DNA of 64,000 nt from Reticulitermes lucifugus (Eukaryota; Arthropoda; Insecta; Blattodea; Rhinotermitidae), in NCBI GenBank assembly GCA_026260175.1, contig JAKCWW010000676.1:19124-83123 (forward strand), in the 5' to 3' direction. Position 1 is the first letter of the stretch. The number at the start of each line of letters is the position of its first letter. A program made the translations under genes and the position numbers. Shown here in pieces: positions 33,541 through 45,075 of the stretch. The notes under the pieces were generated by a model that worked only from the letters and a program-made list of their open reading frames with translations, was not told the DNA's origin and did no database searches.

Positions 33541-34845
33541 ATTTTTATTTTATTTTATTTTTAGTTTATCCACGTAATATTTATTTACCCAAGCCAGATA
33601 TGAGGCTCTCACGGTGTCACATACCGGATTAAGGTAATATTTATTAATTCAGCTCGTGCCTCACAGAAATCACACTGTGTCTCCATTACAAAGATATAGA
33701 TTTTAACTCTTTTAGGAAAATTAAACAATATAACAAATAAAATAAATAATAATAATAAGTGATGTACGAAAATAATATTCGCGGGCACATTGGCTTTGTT
33801 TATTAACATAACAGGCCTAAAATATTTGTTAATATCAGTAAATTTTTTCAAAAAATGAGTGTACCGTGCAGTAACAGATTGGCAGTGTGGAGCCCGTACT
33901 CCTCTTTGTCTCCTTAAAGAAGGAAAGCTGGTTAAACACAGACATATCGGTTGGTCATAATGTTTGAGATACTGATAACAGAAGGAAATTTGCATTTTTC
34001 AACCTGCTAGCTATCTGACACCAGTCTGGTAGCAGCTGCGATCGTAGAAACAGGTTTTCTAGAAGTCCTGATTTTGGGAATAAACAAAACCAGCATCAAC
34101 CTCTCTCAAAATCAAGTTCTTCAGCAGAACCTGTTTCTGGCATGTGGTTTCCAAATTTACAATATTATCTCTTAACATGGCGCAATATTTTCTGCTACTA
34201 TAATAGAACACATTATTCTAATTATATTTTTATTCTAATACAGGGGGTAGATAAATAAAACATGAAGTAATTGGCGGCTTCTGCACTCAAGCGGGGTACA
34301 CGTCCCTGCATTTTTGATCGTCATGGACAAGCATGAAATTATCATTTGCATGTGTCTAAACTTCTAAAGTTAAAAACATAAAAACTTTCGAATACGCCTC
34401 ATTCACTACGGCCAGTTGTGTTATGATTGGCTATTTGTACAGACTAATGTACTTTAGGACTTAACTTTATGACCTGCAAATCGCGTGTGTTATTCAGCAG
34501 CATGCCAAATGTTATACACAGACTTTAGTTTGTCTGTCGACTCAGATGCATCCCATGCACTTCCACACCCTCCTGCATCCTAACTAAATCACCTACTCCG
34601 TCAACAAAAAAATCATTAAAAGGTAGTATATTTATACAAATTTGAGCCACAACATAAAAGAAAGTAGCCCCGTTGTAACAAACCCAAAGAACTACATCAA
34701 ACATAATTCAGAGCTAGTGGTTACTACGCACATGTGCAGTGTCTGCTTTAATATTAACCAACTCTGCACTTTTTCCACACAGTGTTTACGGGTTTCGTAT
34801 GCTTTTCACAATAAACAACCATTTTTGCCCTACACACCCCCAGCC
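33541..34845. other. Unassigned AT-rich sequence
   Basis: A T/A-rich run lies at 33541-33565 and an AAT-rich run at about 33735-33760. A 128-codon minus frame (33609-33995) crosses them and has no motif. Confidence 0.4.
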
Positions 34846-35030
34846 GACTCTGGGGCCCATCCAGCCACCTATTAAATGGTCACCGGTGTTCTTCCCTGGA
34901 GGCAAGGGTGCCGGGGCGTGATTTTCACCACTCACATCCAATCAGCGCCGAGTTTAAGAATGAGTAAAGCTATACCTCTTCTACTGTCTGCATGCCTTCA
35001 TGGTGTGGACAAGGACAACTTTACATTTTT
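34846..35030 (+). repeat. SINE B copy, plus strand
   Basis: 'actctggggcccatccagcc', 'gtcaccggtgttcttccctg', 'ccaatcagcgccgagttta' and 'catgccttcatggtgtgg' follow the consensus in the opposite direction to most copies. The tRNA-like head is truncated. Confidence 0.7.
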
Positions 35031-35850
35031 TACACAGATCAGCCTTTGTAATTGATATAAGATTGATTTCTGTGAAGTAGGAAATTAATCATTTTACATT
35101 ATTCAGCTGAATTTATTTATCTACAAAATGTTCTTTCACACACTTCTTAGTACCCACCCCCACACAAATATCCGAAGAGAAGATGTGGACATGCCTATCG
35201 GTTCAGTCCACAGGCATTCACATCGAAGAATTCCTTAAGCTGCACCAAATTAAAAGCCTCAAGAAAGGAAAACGACGAAACAGAGTGAAACTGTAAACAA
35301 AAGCTATTTTATACTTTGTCGCTGAATTAAGAGAAACCTCTTAAAACACTCAAAAGTGTGTATGAAGTATCACAAATACTCTTCGGAACGTTCTGCGAAT
35401 GGCCAACTCGACGTGGTTTTTCCGTGGTTTTCCTCGGTCCTAGAGAAAATACTGAGCTGGTAACCAAACTGCATGATGCACTGCATGTTTGTCGATCAGC
35501 TCTCCAAACACTACCAAATATCGTCTCAAAACAGCCCTCCCACTAAGGAGTTCAAAAGTCAGCCAAAATGCTCACCTTCTTTCCTCTGCTGCGTGCTCGG
35601 TACAACCAATTTCCCAACAGTTTGCCCCCAAACTATCTGTACAGCAGGACCATTTTTTGGTCATAATTGTAAGATCTCTTCATGCTATACGATGTCATAC
35701 ATGTCACGTGCATGTTCCATTTCACAAGCCCATAAATATTTTCTCATCTCTCAGTTCTAGAAATACAGCTTCAATGTACTAGTCACCTTATAAAATTAAT
35801 CTGTCCATAGTGTACGGTGTTCTTCACGGAGTACGAGTACATTCACTTAC
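35031..35850. other. Unassigned sequence
   Basis: Three overlapping plus frames at 35.4-35.8 kb lack motifs. No repeat end is recognised. Confidence 0.4.
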
Positions 35851-35932
35851 GTCGCCGCCGCCGCCGCCACCACCACCACCACCACCACCACCACCACCAA
35901 CTCCTTGTCCTATTCCGTTTGGAGGAGTGAAA
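35851..35932 (-). CDS. Candidate 82-nt exon encoding a glycine run, minus strand; or just a GCC/ACC microsatellite
   Basis: On the minus strand an acceptor 'ataccatattcttaacag' precedes 35932 and a perfect donor, GAC|gtaagt, follows 35851. One frame reads F-T-P-P-N-G-I-G-Q-G-V, then a run of about fifteen G and a final D, ending in phase 0. The DNA of the run is (GCC)n next to (ACC)n at 35852-35899 on the plus strand, a microsatellite. The splice signals fit an exon of a glycine-rich protein, but I do not recognise the gene. Confidence 0.25.
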
Positions 35933-35937
35933 CTGTT

Positions 35938-35985
35938 AAGAATATGGTATTTTGGATGTGACGCCGTGTACTATGAGTTGACTGT
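35938..35985 (+). repeat. Family I fragment
   Basis: 'atggtattttggatgtgacg' followed by 'ccgtgtactatg' encodes the F/W-x-V-T-P-type block of family I (compare 11990). Confidence 0.35.
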
Positions 35986-37132
35986 TACCACAGCTTCGGA
36001 GGAAATTTTTAGTTCCCTCTCCAGGAAACAAGAAAGCGTAAAGCTTGGGCAGCAGGTTTTTTTTCGAAACTCTGAAAACCATCTACCTAATCTAACAAAT
36101 TCCTCCACAAGAATTTGATTAATATTTGCTTTTGGAAATTTTCTTCTCGTTTGTTTCTTTCAGTCGCAGAAGACTGCTAAAATTAATTTCGTTTTATCCT
36201 AGCTTTATACCCTCTCTCTAATTCCAGTTCAATAACATTTCTCATATATATATATATATACATGTTTGAAGAAAATACAGCCTAATAATGAAACGAAAGA
36301 AATGCATGATTTGCTAAATTTCTATACCTTATTGAAAACTATAAACAATTCGTTTATTAAATTTTAACACACTTAGGCCAATGTTAAGCACGTGCGCCAT
36401 TATTCCGCTCTCACCTCGTGAGTGGAAGAAGGTAAGACTGCTATCTCATTTCACATCATTCAGTGCTAAATAAACTCTGCATGTATGTAGCGTAATTAAA
36501 CAAACTACTAACTAAACTAATGAAACTCCAAAGGCAAACTGTTTCTGTAACTAGTTTTGGTACTGCAAAGTCAGAGCATTGCAACACAACTTGCGGAACG
36601 TAATATAGCTGAGCTATGAAACTAGGTTATGTCAGAAACAAGTGTCTGGCGGTAGCAGGGTAGGGAGGAAAGTATACGTGTAACTGCGTATGTCAGACCT
36701 AAATATCTATGCCTTTTTCAGAATTACAGGAAAAAAGAGATAATCACGATGAGTTAGCTTTATGAGACGATGGTAAAAGTCTGAACAGATTCAAAGAAAG
36801 AAGTAGTTCTATTCACTGCAGTCGCATTTCACATTCCACACCAGAAACAAACACTTGCTGTCAGCTAAGGATAAATTCGTATTACACTTGTTTGATTCAT
36901 GACAGGTAAGGACAGACAGGAGTATGGGCTGCAGTTCAGCGAACAGAGCAACTGGTATCACACAGAACAGGTGCAGAATGTTACCGATCGGGCTTTGATC
37001 TCAGTTCAATCGGTGGCCTTGAACTACATAGAATACGCCTGCCCAAGTATGAAGATATATTATTTTCCAATAAATAGATCTGTACACGATCAATATCATT
37101 GTGAAATTTGAGATTCTCACAGCAGTGTTGCT
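35986..37132. other. Unassigned sequence with a TA microsatellite
   Basis: An eight-unit TA run lies at 36244-36260. Nothing else is identified. Confidence 0.45.
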
Positions 37133-37336
37133 GAATATTCAAGACTCCTGAAAAGTTACGCTGTGTCGTTGGGTAAATAGTTGCCGAAGATTTGAAGGAT
37201 CGCGGTGTCTTCATCGAGGTCAAGCCTTCCACAACGAGTGCTGCTTGACGTTTAGATAAAGGCCTACGATCCTTCAAGAACTCGAGAATTATTTACCCAA
37301 CGAAACAGCGTAAAATTCCAGGAGACTTGAATCTTA
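37133..37336. repeat. Fold-back family E, palindromic copy
   Basis: The left arm reads 'attcaagactcctgaaaag' ... 'cgctgtgtcgttgggtaaat'. The right arm on the minus strand reads 'attcaagtctcctggaat' ... 'cgctgtttcgttgggtaaat'. A second match in the inner arms ('gaaggatcg') brings the arms to within about 60 bases. No coding potential. Confidence 0.7.
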
Positions 37337-37524
37337 ATCAGTGTCATCTTTTGTCAGTCTCTAGGGTTAGGTTTATTTCTCAAACCAGCAGGTTGCATGT
37401 CTTGACCCTGTATACTGTACGTAGCTAGGATAATCACCATTGACTGTCTTCATCATATAGGTACCGTAAATGCAATGCTACCCAGGAGAAGTTAGTTTTC
37501 ACTATAGAACATTTTGAACTAAAA
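37337..37524. other. Spacer
   Basis: Nothing identified. Confidence 0.4.
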
Positions 37525-37745
37525 ATCTAAAAGAAAGAGACCACTTGGGATATTTGGGAATACAAAGAACGACAATACTGAACTGGATCTTAAAAAGAGG
37601 ACTTGAGCTTGTGTGCTGAATTTGTGTCTTTCTCAGGAAGAAACCAGCGGCAGTCGCTTTAGAAGCCGGCATTAAAAATTCGAGTTTCAAAAAGGAGAGA
37701 AATATCTTGGCCAGATAAGCGAGAATCAACTTATCAGAAAGGATC
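37525..37745 (+). pseudogene. LINE-D related copy with a different tail
   Basis: 'aaagaaagagaccacttggg' gives K-E-R-D-H-L-G, equivalent to K-R-P-L-G-R. The continuation 'gaagaaaccagcggcagtcg' and 'ggcattaaaaattcgag' encodes the alternative E-K-P-x-A-x-S... ending found in some copies of this type, then 'aatatcttggccag'. Truncated. Confidence 0.5.
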
Positions 37746-38570
37746 CTGTTGGTTGATGCAATTAATTCTAAAGTCTATATTAGAATTTAGACGTCTTATA
37801 ACGCAGAAACATAACATGCACGTCCTCATCCACAGCATCCTTCATTATGCACTTCTTTATTCATGATGACTGACTATTTCTTACATTAATGCTGTCTCTT
37901 TCGTTCACGATGTGATATCACTCACAAAACAATCTCTGTCGTAACCCTGTAAACTGCTATTGTGACATACACAAACGTAGCTCTACCGTGACCACGGAAA
38001 CCCTGGTGTGACTCGGTCACTCACTAAATCGCAAACAAAATTTATTATAAAACTTAAAGTATTTATTTAGAGAGAAAAGAATTACCGAGAGACACCATCT
38101 GATAAATCCACGTGAATTTGATTCGTAGATTACACAGCATGGTAAATCCATTACATAATGACAAGCTCCGTGTCATTTCCCTCAGGTACAACATCGCATA
38201 TGTTAGGCATTATTAGTAAGACTGTATTGCTTTTCATGACATCTGAAACCATTATCGTATATTCAACATATCAGATTTATAGCTTACATTTTTAAACAAG
38301 GAAAGTCCAATAACTCCGTGAGAAGTTAGCGGGGCTTCTTCGTTTCCCTGCAGCGTGTGCCATGATGCAGAAAATAAGCAATAGTCACGTTTCTGTATGC
38401 CTATCTGAACATGTGATGCAGGAGCTACAACATGGATACGGGTTATGGAGGGCATGAGCCAGCAGCAGCAGGCGTCTTCTTAATTACCAGCTCTTTACTT
38501 GGCACCCAAATCCAACCCACTGCATGTCGCCAACTGTCATTTGTCTTCGTGGAGAACAGAAACAGGGTGA
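37746..38570. other. Unassigned sequence
   Basis: Nothing identified. Confidence 0.4.
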
Positions 38571-38714
38571 ATATGTGCGTGCCTGCATCATGACCATAGG
38601 AATAGAAATATGTGCGTGCCTGCATCATGACCATAGAAATAGAAATATGTGCGTGTCTGCATCATGACCATAGAAATAGAAATATGTGCGTGCCTGCATC
38701 ATGACCATAGAAAT
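38571..38714. repeat. 37-bp minisatellite, four copies
   Basis: Units start at 38571, 38608, 38645 and 38682. Each runs from 'atatgtgcgtgcctgcatca' to 'tgaccatagaaatagaa'. Only two substitutions distinguish the units (a 'taggaa' in the first, 'gtgtctg' in the third), so the array is young. The fourth unit is cut short by three or so bases. Confidence 0.95.
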
Positions 38715-39246
38715 GACGTTCAGACACTTCTCAGCCAACAGGATTTAGCAAAGTGATACGGTGTTATCCATATCGGAGAACACAGATTTACCAGATGCTT
38801 TATGTGTCATTTCACATAAAAGAGCATAATGTTTACATGCTTCTATATTTCGGACAAAAAATTATTAAAAACAAAAATTACATTCAGTACAAATATACTA
38901 TACCCCCTTATCGTGTTTCTTTAAATGAACAGGCAAAGTACGAGGGTCAACAATTGTTAATTTAACAAGGCAGATATTCTTAATGTAGTTAATGAACTGA
39001 TCAGCTTGTAAAGACTTTTGCAGATTTGATCTAACACAAATATTCATTTTTGTGTTCTAAAAAGTCAAACATATGATTGTATCCTACGCCACTAGAAGCC
39101 ATTCCATCCCTTAAAATATATTTCATTAGTCTATGAAAATCACATTAACATCAATACTGATGTCGCAAATAAATACACTTTATTTAGCTACGTTTCTGCA
39201 CGAACCGTCCGTATACCTTTAATTATTTTTATATAATGTCTTGCTT
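38715..39246. other. Unassigned sequence
   Basis: Nothing identified. Confidence 0.4.
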
Positions 39247-39390
39247 CATGGGGGTAAAGCGGCCGGTGCGTGGCGTTGACCACCTACCCCATCAAGCGCC
39301 AAGGTTAAAGAAAGAGTAGAGCTACGCCACTACTCCCCGTCTGGGCCTTCATGGCCTGTTACATGGCGAACTTTACCATTTTACATTTAC
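39247..39390 (+). repeat. SINE B copy, plus strand, head missing
   Basis: 'ggtaaagcggccggtgcgtg', 'gcgttgaccacctacccc', 'gagtagagctacgccactac' and 'gggccttcatggcctgttac' match the consensus. The copy at 40196 lies in the opposite orientation 0.8 kb away. Confidence 0.75.
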
Positions 39391-40195
39391 TTTATATGAT
39401 GTGGTGTATTTTATTCCTCAGTACTCTCAATGGGATTAAGAAAACGCATTGTGTAAGCATTCACATGCCCAGTACCTCTCCAGAGTACTGTTACTGCTGT
39501 CATTCTGAGCAAATACGTAAGGGCAATGCAAGGCGGGCCTGTGCTCATACACCGCTGGTCGCATCCCTGACGAATGTCTGTTATAATCGCTCTGTCTGCC
39601 GTGTGTCTGTACGTAAGTAACGGTTCGCTTACTGTGAACGGATTTTAATGAAATCCAATACTTGAGAATAGTATGGCAAACTGTAAAGCCATTTCAACTT
39701 CTGTTAAAATCTGATAGAACTCGCGAACACTTGACAAGAAGACCTACACGCATTTCCACGCGCCTTCCCAGCGAAAATCGTTAAAACTTTACAAGAGAAA
39801 AAATAATGGAACAAATACTGTAGACTACAATAAGAGACATTTTGTATTCTACATATTCATAAATTCCTACTGAAAATTTTTAGATGGTTCCGAACGTAAC
39901 CGTAGGTTTAGAATCCTCCACGCGAAGGAAAAGAAAGCCTTGACTGCTTTTAGACTCTGCTGGAAAAATGCCTCGTTTATTCTGGGTTCCGTTCTTGCAA
40001 CGTACGACGCCGCGTTACTGAATAAACTCTTCCCAAAACTTCGAAAGAGCAGTACCTTTATCTTAAAGCGTCTAGAGGTCCCAGGAGGGAACTATAAGAC
40101 GTGCCTGCAAAACATCGAGACCTGATACTTATCAACGTAAAGCAACTACGTACACTAGACTGTACGCAATTGGTTTATGTTGGTTTACAAAGATA
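39391..40195. other. Unassigned, with a family J motif
   Basis: Bases 39575-39660 contain 'gctctgtctgccgtgtgtct' and 'cggattttaatgaaatcc', the family J pattern. Nothing else was seen. Confidence 0.35.
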
Positions 40196-40378
40196 AATTT
40201 CACCCTATAACAGGCCATGAAGGCCCAGAGGGGGAGTAGAAATATAGCTCTACTCTTTCTTTAACCTCGGCGCCAAATGGGGTGGGTGATCAACGCCACG
40301 CACCGGCCGCTTCACCCCCGGGAAAGGGACCCGGTACCCATTTTACAAAAGGATGGGTGGGCCCCAGGGCAAAGGACA
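40196..40378 (-). repeat. SINE B copy, minus strand, head missing
   Basis: 'caggccatgaaggcccagag', 'gctctactctttctttaacc', 'gcaccggccgcttcaccc' and 'gggtgggccccagggc' follow the family order. It can pair with the copy at 39247 to form a hairpin with a roughly 0.8-kb loop. Confidence 0.8.
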
Positions 40379-40539
40379 TGAAAATCGCATGGCGGAATGT
40401 GCGGGCTATTTGAACGAAGTTTGAACACCTCCCATTGCACGATATTCTGCTGGTCCTCCATTTTGTGGGCCACACTGGAGATGGGAATTTTCATGCAGTC
40501 GAATGATACCGTCAGCAAATTTACCCGGACAACACACAA

Positions 40540-40648
40540 CACTCACAAGAGACAGACATCCATGACCCCGCCGGGATTCGAACCCACAATCCCAGCAAGC
40601 GAACGACCGCAGACCCACGCCTTAGACCTCTCGGTCACTGGGATCGGC
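40540..40648 (-). repeat. SINE A head fragment, minus strand
   Basis: The minus strand reads 'gatcccagtgaccgagagg', then 'ctgcggtcgttcgcttgc' and a B box GGTTCGAATCC. It runs to 'gtctcttgtgagtgttg' and then leaves the SINE A sequence. The 3' body is absent or replaced by unrelated sequence (40380-40540). Confidence 0.75.
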
Positions 40649-40664
40649 AACACAATGTTTACCG

Positions 40665-40855
40665 CTCCAAAATTATGCATTCTGTCCAAAGAGTGCTGTG
40701 TTTTGTATGGATCTCAAAACAAACAGCGATTTCTTCGCTATACGGCATTAACTGATTCGTTTTTATATTAGAAACGGGATGTGTCTACTGCGTGGTACGA
40801 GATGAATCTTTAAATATAATTCAGGTTAATTTTCGTCCTTAAAATAGTTTTTTTT
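40665..40855 (+). mobile_element. piggyBac-like MITE, fragment
   Basis: 'ttgtatggatctcaaaacaa' and 'tgtctactgcgtggtacgag' match the internal sequence of the 45.5-kb copy in the same orientation. The terminal TTAA repeats are not preserved. Confidence 0.6.
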
Positions 40856-41684
40856 TGTTTCCTGTATGATGTGTGTAAAAGCTTGTTACTGACATCTGTT
40901 TGTCGCACGTACTTCTGGGAGAGCAACAAATTCGTATTTGCACCTCTACGCCATTATAAATTACGGCTTGAATTCCAAAAGTTACGCGCTCTTACCCGAC
41001 CTTCTTCTGTTGCTTGCATTTGAGTCAGCGTTTCTATGTATGTTCCTTTGAATTATTCGTTTAACGCATGAATAAATCTAGGAATTAACTGTCACACATT
41101 CCAGTTATATAAAATACCAATAAAGCGCCGAATTTGGTCAATCAGAGTTACACGTGTGTGACAATCACATTTATAAAATAATTGCAACAGCTCACGCATG
41201 TACCATGTCTTCTGTACGTGGTTATACGTTTCGGGAAGTGACTGGTACCGTACCTACTTCCACGTACAAAGACTCCGCTACGTGGTAGTGTTGCAGTTGA
41301 TGCCCCAGAAGCGGTTGGTAGCGTACTGGTAAGCCCAGATGTTGCTATTACTGGGCAACGTAATTACAAGCAGTGAAAGGTCAGAGGTTGCCTCAATGTG
41401 ACCTCACGACGAAGCCGCGTCATGTGGGCACGTGCTCCGCCCCATACCATCATTAAACATCGTCCGAAACCAATACAACAACCAGCTGCAGCAGGAATTC
41501 AGCAAACACGGCATTAAAACTGCACGCCGGAACGTTCTTCTTGTTTCATGGATTAGGCTGTTGGCCTATTCTGATTCGGAATTAATGATGAATCTTTTCT
41601 ACATACAGGAAGATTCCCTGAACGGAGACCAGCCACTGCAGTTTTGAACAACTAGCTGTGATAAATTCAGGCTTAGGCTTAGGT
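40856..41684. other. Unassigned sequence
   Basis: Nothing identified. Confidence 0.4.
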
Positions 41685-41795
41685 ATAATTGAGTGACGTT
41701 AAGCGGTTGAGTCTGGTAAGTGATTACCCGTTTCGGGACAGGCTATCGGACCCATCATCAGGGGTCAAGCAGTCTTCTTGAAATGCTTGACCGAT
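41685..41795 (-). repeat. Family E-like fragment with a hammerhead-like core
   Basis: On the minus strand: ACCC, CTGATGA (41761-41755), T, GGG...CCC hairpin, GAAA (41734-41731), CGGGTA. The neighbouring 'ggtcaagca' and 'tgcttgacc' (41763-41793) form a small palindrome, as expected at the centre of a fold-back copy. Confidence 0.4.
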
Positions 41796-42144
41796 AAAAT
41801 CTCCCCAAACGTTAGTAACCACCTGTCAATATACGCCGCCTAATATCCCAAAAACAGCAAAGGACTAAACTAGCTAGGAACTAAGCTTACAACTCCATAC
41901 AACAGAGTCCTTCTAGATAAACTTATCATTTCTCAGCTAGATCAGAAATTCTCCTCATTTTTGGACCCCAAAGTTTCACGGCCGTGTTCAGAAGAGCCCT
42001 GTAACAGGTCCTGATCTTGACATATTTCTCCTTCATTATACCAGCGGTTAATGTACTGATAGGCACGTTTAGGAAATACTACATAAACCTATGTTGCAAT
42101 AAGTGGGGGTGGTGAAAATTGTTAGATAATGTCGGATTCGACTA
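41796..42144. other. Unassigned sequence
   Basis: Nothing identified. Confidence 0.4.
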
Positions 42145-42215
42145 CTGGTGTAGTGGTAAAGATGAGCACCACTCAGGAGAATTACGAGTTGGTGTTCAAG
42201 GACGTCGCGTCGGCA
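42145..42215 (+). repeat. Degenerate tRNA-like segment
   Basis: 'tggtgtagtggtaaag' has the form of an RNA polymerase III A box. About 40 bases on, 'gttggtgttcaaggac' resembles an eroded B box. No cloverleaf can be completed, so this is an old tRNA pseudogene or SINE head. Confidence 0.3.
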
Positions 42216-44330
42216 GGTGCTAAGGCAAGTCGTTAAAGGCAATTAAAATTTTAATTGTTCCAGATTATTCTCTGGTAGGCCTAAATGTTCCACACAGAAA
42301 TTATAACCCACAGGAAAGTACTAAAAATAAACCGGTGCGTAGAAGCTGATCGGAATGCTTCGCAAATGGTTTCCTTTAGAAGTCGGAAAAGGCTGCGGTC
42401 TCAACTATGAATGAAAGACGAGAAAAATTTATAACCATAAACTAATGGTACATTCTTATTTATATTATTTTAAAACCTGTAACACGTGGGCAATTAAATG
42501 CTGTCAGAATACACTGTCGCGTTAAAGCTTGCTACATTTCCATCAAAATTCACGAGGTACTAAGGTACGTCAAATTTCTTTACACATTTTCCACCAATTT
42601 CCTAACACTTTACTGTAACTTACACACAAATACGTTCATTCTATTTTATTTAATTTGTTTACTGTTTGTTATTATAATAAAAGTCTGCATGAAACCCGAG
42701 AATAACATAAAAGAAAGAAAAGAATAAATGAATGACGCAGCGCGAAAAGAAGATGAGTTGAGTAAACAAGATACAGGCCGATGAAAGAGATACTATGTTC
42801 TCTTGTTCTATATGTGGACAATGGCTCATCACCCCTATAAAAAGCGAGAAAAATATTTCACTACCAACAACAATCAACTAAAAAACAATAATTCCAACAA
42901 AGAGAAACAAGAATTGCTTTGTCCAAATGCTGTTGAACCTTTATGTTGACTGTAAAGTCTGCAGATCACCCGACACTACAAATTACGACCAGGACAAGGC
43001 AGATGTCGGGAGATTATCAGAAAGACAGCCAAATTATACCTAACGCACTCCAAGAATCTCATTTGTTATACTACAATGACCTGATATAATATTCTTCTGA
43101 CATCCGTTGTTTATTTTTCAAATTCATGCCTTCTGTATTGTACTACTTTATACCAGTCGATGTTGTGTGCAGATAATTGGATTGTTGATTCTTCTGCAGG
43201 ATATTTTTAATTTGTTTGTATATAGAACAATGTACAAGCTTTGATCAGTTTGTACATCATATTGCTGCTGCGACTACTTATATTCAGAGAGTGTAATTAT
43301 TTCTTAATTCATTTCACTCCATCATATTTGTTAAGGGAATAAGTTTGTCTATGTCGGACGTACTCAGACCAATTTATTAAAGGACCAATTATTTACTATC
43401 AGATAGAGACGTGGACAGCACATAAATAAACCTCGTACACGGCTTACATTTTAAGACACTTGATTTCCATCGTTGGCTAAAGGTGAAACTATGTAAAGGA
43501 ACACGAAAAATAAATTTTTATGATAGGCTCATATTTGCATAATCACAATCTCTGGTTCTGCTTTGAAACTCAGGTTCACGCACCCAGCGTAACTGATAGA
43601 AGCACAAGTTATTTTACTACTATTTCACCACGTAATTCAGCAGACTCTTTCTGACGAAATCTTCGTTGCTGAGGTGGTTGCAAAATTCCTTGCTTTTCGT
43701 GGAAGTCGAATGTGTTTTACTGTCACTGAATCCCATCCAAATCAATCCAGCTCACCCCTCCAACATGACATTATCCATGTTAACATCATGCTCCAATCTA
43801 CGACTACGGCTTCCAAGAGGTCTGTCTGGCCAAAATTTGCATGCACCTCTGGTCTCTCCCGTGCTTGCAACAATAATCCCATTACCTCAGTCTTTTTGAT
43901 TCGATAATTATAGTTAATATTTGGGTGAAATTCCAAGTTCCACACTTCTTCATAGTTCGGCAGACTCTGTTGTATATAACTCTTACGTTTATCTATACAA
44001 GACGTGGGCGGGAGAGGGCAAGGGGCCGTTATAAAGGGACCGATAATTAGATAAGGTATGATTGACAAGACTGCATAGGGTGCTGGAGAAAATATAACTG
44101 AAGGGGCAGAAATGAGACAAACACATAAGAAGAAAACTTGTAACGGCGATTTCAACGCAGGTTTCGTTGTTAAGCGTTGTCTTCACGTAAATGCTAAGAT
44201 GTTCCCCAAGATCCCAGTCGCTATTGCATGCTTCCAATGCACCTCTACAGATTTAAATTCATCGAAAGCAATCCTCCAACTGTCAAAACCGCCAAATTGT
44301 CTTTATAAATTTGCATTAACGAGAAAATCA
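42216..44330. other. Unassigned sequence
   Basis: The 137-codon minus frame 43742-44155 begins with a hydrophobic stretch but shows no known motif. No RNA or repeat is recognised. Confidence 0.35.
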
Positions 44331-44400
44331 AAACTCCGCGGCCCTTTTACAAGCCACTACTTCTATTTCAAGCCACTAACTCTCAACATTCTAACATCTG
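44331..44400 (+). repeat. Dispersed repeat shared with 254-304
   Basis: 'aactccgcggcccttttac' and 'actctcaacattctaacatc' correspond to the block at the start of the window; 'aagccacta' is internally duplicated here. Confidence 0.5.
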
Positions 44401-44882
44401 GTTTTCAAAATAGACAGTACTTAAAAATTCATTTTCAGTCATAGAAAACACCATGTCCCCATTATAAAGGACAACCTGTTAGTGCTGTTTAGTTAAATAA
44501 CAGCTGCTAATTCTAAGAATCTTATGAGACACGCATTTACACTGTGTGCGCAAGATACAGAATTAATGAAAGTTAAGATGCATGATGGGATACAGTTGGT
44601 AGCTACTGTGGTTTAAAAGGCACGCTGGTTTTACACAGCTAGGTTACGGTTATAATAATCTAATCGAGTCTAGCCTAGCCGAGTCGCACAGAGTACAGTT
44701 TGATTCACCAGGCTGCTGCACAGCAGACCCATATGCTTTGCTGCGTAGCAGTCCTGTATACCTCTGTTACGCTGCTGGCGTCTAACTGCGTCGAATCGAG
44801 GGAAACTAGGGTCTCACTTTGAAGCATCTTCCCCAAGACACGATTCGGTTAGAGTGCTCGCAACCTTATTTAAAATATAGTT
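44401..44882. other. Unassigned sequence
   Basis: Nothing identified. Confidence 0.4.
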
Positions 44883-45075
44883 AAAACTGTCCCTGTTCAC
44901 TCCATAAAGGCATATAGGAGAGTGGAGCTATAGATCCATTCATTATTATCTTAGATGAAGGTGTGTGGTTAGTTTCACGTTACAGCTGCTTTATCCTCGG
45001 GAGAGAGGGATCCCTTTACCCACTGAATAGGAGCCTGGGTGGACGATAGTGCTGGTCTGGACGTCTTGGAGAATA
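44883..45075 (-). repeat. SINE B copy
   Basis: 'ctgtccctgttcactccata', 'gagtggagctatagatcc', 'ataggagcctgggtggacg' and 'tctggacgtcttggagaa' follow the family order. The tRNA-like head is missing. Confidence 0.75.

Noticed and set aside
35810-36118. 102-codon plus-strand frame with a long proline run
   Set aside because: The proline run is only the translation of a GCC/ACC microsatellite and the rest has no similarity to a known protein; the minus-strand exon reading is better supported.
36377-36431. Exon-like segment with 'ttttaacacacttag' acceptor and AAG|gtaaga donor
   Set aside because: The acceptor is purine-interrupted, a competing donor lies inside the segment, and the peptide is unremarkable; weaker than the candidates listed.
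38571-38714. CRISPR-like array
   Set aside because: The 37-bp units are directly contiguous without unique spacers, and the genome looks eukaryotic; it is a minisatellite.
40560-40640. Possible tRNA gene on the minus strand
   Set aside because: It has A- and B-box-like sequences but no complete cloverleaf, and it matches the head of SINE A.
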